DNA of 64,000 bases, taken from Novosphingobium album (ex Liu et al. 2023) (lineage in GTDB: Bacteria; Pseudomonadota; Alphaproteobacteria; Sphingomonadales; Sphingomonadaceae). The stretch spans positions 234,831-298,830 of the forward strand of contig NZ_JARESE010000028.1 in assembly GCF_029076845.1 (NCBI RefSeq), in the 5' to 3' direction. Of the stretch, positions 61,897 through 64,000 are shown piece after piece. Under the pieces are notes generated by a model. The model searched no databases. It was not told where the DNA came from and saw nothing but the letters and a program-made list of their open reading frames with translations. How positions within the stretch are numbered: the stretch's first letter is position 1; each line of letters starts with the position of its first letter. A program made the translations under genes and the position numbers.

Positions 61897-62367
61897 TCAG
61901 GCCGCCTCCTCGCGAATCCATTCATAGAGCAGATGCGCGTCCGGCTCATATTCGGAGCCGTTGGCGATCCGTACGAACTTGCCGTCGCAGGCAAAGCCGG
62001 AGGCGCGCGGCAGGGTCAGGTAGCTGCGCCCTTCGAGGATCAGATCGTTGGACCGCACCTGAACGATGGCGCGGGTGAGGCCGAGCCGGTTGTGCCCCGG
62101 GCCATGGATGAGCTTCAGGCGATCGCCTGCCTTGACCTGCTTCTTGAAGGCCGCAAGCGACATGAATGGATCGACGGCATTGCCCATGCCCTGCCGTCTG
62201 GCGAGCACCGCCCAGTAGGGCTGGCCGATGCGGACTTCGCAATAGAAGCTGAACGACCAGAAATCCTGGAGCGGATTCGTCCGCGTGAAGCCGAAGCGTT
62301 CCATCTGATCGCGGATCTTCACGATCATCGTCTCCTGCGCCTCGCGGCTGGTCAGGTCCTCGCTCAT
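61897..62367 (-). CDS. Hypothetical protein
   Basis: 156 residues from ATG 62367 with a strong GAAGGAG site. Alpha-beta composition: DQMERFGFTRTNPLQDFWSF, YCEVRIGQPYWAVLARRQGM, then KAGDRLKLIHGPGHNRLGLT. Not recognised. First gene of the long minus-strand run and divergent from the MucR-like gene. Confidence 0.6.
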   Translation of the reverse strand: MSEDLTSREAQETMIVKIRDQMERFGFTRTNPLQDFWSFSFYCEVRIGQPYWAVLARRQGMGNAVDPFMSLAAFKKQVKAGDRLKLIHGPGHNRLGLTRAIVQVRSNDLILEGRSYLTLPRASGFACDGKFVRIANGSEYEPDAHLLYEWIREEAA

Positions 62368-62722
62368 CCCCCTCTCCTTCCCGATCGGCCCCCGGAAAGT
62401 GTCACCCTCAATATTGCCGGATCGGCAGCATAGACGCCCTGCTGAAAGCCGGTTCGCCATTGCCCTTGTCGTGAAACCGCCATCGGCACCGAGATATTCG
62501 ATCGGTCCGGGACGCCGTCGATCCTGGCCGCCTCGCAAAGAGAAGCCTGCGGGAAATGTGATCCCCGAAAGAACAGGGTGCCCGACGATAGCGGTCGTCC
62601 GATCCTTCTCGCCGCGTTCATTCGGCTTTACGGAAAGTCGTTTCAGGCTTTGCTGTTTACTCTTGTGAAAATGAAGGCATGTAGAAGCCGCGCTATCCGA
62701 TGCCCTCCCGAGGATCATGCCC
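62368..62722. promoter_or_regulatory. Divergent intergenic region
   Basis: About 355 bp between the minus-strand maintenance run and the MucR-like gene; it must hold both promoters. A lower-GC patch near 62630-62690 is the likely promoter zone. No clear hexamers seen. Confidence 0.35.
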
Positions 62723-63505
62723 ATGGCCGAAACCGATCAGACCGACGTTACTGCTCTCACCGTGCAATTGTTGAGCGCCTATCTCGCCAACAACACTGTC
62801 CCGAGCGGCGAATTGCCGGCGTTGGTGCAATCGACGCGGGCCGCGCTGATGGGCGAAACCTCGCCAGTTTCCCCGAGCGAACCCGAACATGCACCTGCAG
62901 TTTCGGTGCGCCGCAGCAAGGCTTCGCCGGATCATCTGATCAGCCTGATCGACGGCAAGCCCTACAAGACGCTGAAACGGCACCTCTCCGCGCATGGCTT
63001 GACCCCGGCCGAATACCGGGCACGCTACAATCTTCCCGCCGACTATCCGATGGTCGCGAAAGCCTATTCGGAGAAGCGGCGGCAAGTCGCCAATCGGCTG
63101 GGCCTGGGCCATCGACGTCTGAAAGCGATTGCGGCCGCCACTCCTCGCGAAGCATCCGCGTCGGCCGAAAAAGCGACCGCCAAGCCGAAACGGGTGAGCA
63201 AGGCAAAGGCCAGCGCAGCCCCCATCGCGGCCCCTGTGTCCAAACCCACCATCGCCATTGCGGGTAGCGCATCCGTCAAAGCGAAGGCCGGCCGCAAGCC
63301 CGCGGACAGGACGCAGACATCGGCAGCGACAGAACCCAAAGCAGCCGCGCCGAAAGCACGCAATGCCAAGGCCGTCACGGCACCAACTGAGGACAAACCT
63401 GCCCGCAAAGCCGTGGCCGCCAAGCCCAACACGCCAAAGACACCGCGCACAAAAGCGACCAAGCCTGTCGAAGCTGCGCCGGAAGTAGTGGCCCAGACGG
63501 TCTGA
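62723..63505 (+). CDS. MucR/Ros-like regulator with a long histone H1-like tail
   Basis: 260 residues from ATG 62723 (GAGG nine bases upstream; ATG 62717 is too close). Residues 65-120 are the MucR DNA-binding domain (LISLIDGKPYKTLKRHLSAH followed by GLTPAEYRARYNLPADYPMV). The usual zinc-binding Cys of Ros/MucR is absent (ISLIDGK where related proteins have a Cys), leaving only the two His. From about residue 140 the protein is a 120-residue Ala/Lys/Pro/Thr tail, unusual for MucR (normally about 140-150 residues). The tail resembles histone H1 or the C-terminus of some nucleoid proteins and should bind DNA non-specifically. May silence transferred genes on the element (inference). Confidence 0.88.
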   Translation: MAETDQTDVTALTVQLLSAYLANNTVPSGELPALVQSTRAALMGETSPVSPSEPEHAPAVSVRRSKASPDHLISLIDGKPYKTLKRHLSAHGLTPAEYRARYNLPADYPMVAKAYSEKRRQVANRLGLGHRRLKAIAAATPREASASAEKATAKPKRVSKAKASAAPIAAPVSKPTIAIAGSASVKAKAGRKPADRTQTSAATEPKAAAPKARNAKAVTAPTEDKPARKAVAAKPNTPKTPRTKATKPVEAAPEVVAQTV

Positions 63506-63591
63506 CTTTTTCGGGAGCGAGCCGGGCCGATGAACGGTCTGGCTCGCAGGATTTCAGATCAGGTGCCCAACAGCAGCGTTGCCGTGCGCGC

Positions 63592-64000
63592 CTAACTGCG
63601 CTCAGCGCTGATCTGGCGCAATATCGCCTCCGCCTGCTCGGGCGGCAGAAACAATCTCGTCCGAAAGCCGATCACCTCGCTGAACGCCCCGCAGGACTTG
63701 AGCCAGCTGCGCCGTTCGGGCGGATAATCGCGGATTTCGATGCGGCGGCTGTTATTGACAGTCACCCTGACCAGATGGGCCGGCTTGAGGCCGGGGATGG
63801 CAACGCCGCCTGGCGCATCCGCGCCGCGTAGCAATTCGTGCGGCGTGAGGGCGATCGCCCCGTCCGCCAGACCGAATTCCGCCTGCAGCTTGCCCAGAGC
63901 GCGCGGATAGATGATACGGCCAAGGATGGCGGTGTCTGTAGCGCGACGATTACGGAGTCCGGTCGGCGTCAATTTTGATGGCCGATAGGTGGCCGCGCCG
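63592..64000 (-). CDS. Hypothetical protein, 5' end beyond window
   Basis: At least 126 residues. A TTG at 63972 is possible, but the frame remains open to the window edge (ATYRPSKLTPTGLRNRRATD), so the true start is probably outside. Contains an alpha-beta body (LKPAHLVRVTVNNSRRIEIR, FRTRLFLPPEQAEAILRQIS). Not recognised. Confidence 0.55.
   Translation of the reverse strand, partial: GAATYRPSKLTPTGLRNRRATDTAILGRIIYPRALGKLQAEFGLADGAIALTPHELLRGADAPGGVAIPGLKPAHLVRVTVNNSRRIEIRDYPPERRSWLKSCGAFSEVIGFRTRLFLPPEQAEAILRQISAERS

Overview
The window is high-GC DNA that looks like an alphaproteobacterium of the Sphingomonadales (Novosphingobium/Sphingobium type). The evidence is the gene content: an Amj-type lipid II flippase, a WalW-type deacetylase beside a soluble sensor kinase, DUF6880, DUF736, DUF2493, DUF932 and DUF5818 proteins, and a complete PRTRC cassette, a mix I associate with sphingomonads and their mobile elements. 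All family names come from reading translated sequence by eye; no database search was run.

Left part (1-20876) is ordinary chromosome. A divergent TetR regulator and a four-gene efflux operon (outer-membrane factor, HlyD-type adaptor, RbbA-type double-ATPase/permease, YhhJ-type permease) are followed by a 2402-residue secreted ExeM/NucH-type nuclease on the other strand. Then come a holin-like protein, a lipoprotein, aroQ, amj, an Lrp/AsnC regulator, a histidine kinase, a polysaccharide deacetylase and two tRNA genes (CAT and Pro-TGG).

Right part (20877-64000) is an integrated conjugative element whose far end lies outside the window. It starts exactly at the 3' end of tRNA-Pro with a large serine recombinase whose reading frame has no stop and runs antisense through the tRNA genes. 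A cargo gene pair (small protein, HU) and a DNA-transfer module follow (lytic transglycosylase, MobF relaxase/helicase, TraD-type coupling protein, ribbon-helix-helix protein). The rest of the element carries two tandem DUF2493 proteins and DUF736, each with its own terminator, a cluster with a PP-loop enzyme and a GHKL ATPase, the PRTRC cassette (ParB, E, C, F, B, A, ThiF), DUF932, a methylase-like protein and a MucR-type regulator.

The most interesting stretch is 29826-38822, a compact defence island between the transfer genes and the maintenance genes: an AbiE toxin-antitoxin pair, a Gabija pair (OLD-family nuclease plus UvrD-like helicase) and a short prokaryotic Argonaute system. In the Argonaute system the SIR2 effector and the APAZ domain, normally one fused protein, are two overlapping genes. 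The bases at the junction show that one missing nucleotide separates them from a perfect fusion frame. This is either a real three-subunit version of the SIR2-APAZ/short-pAgo (SPARSA) abortive-infection system, a recent frameshift, or a sequencing error.
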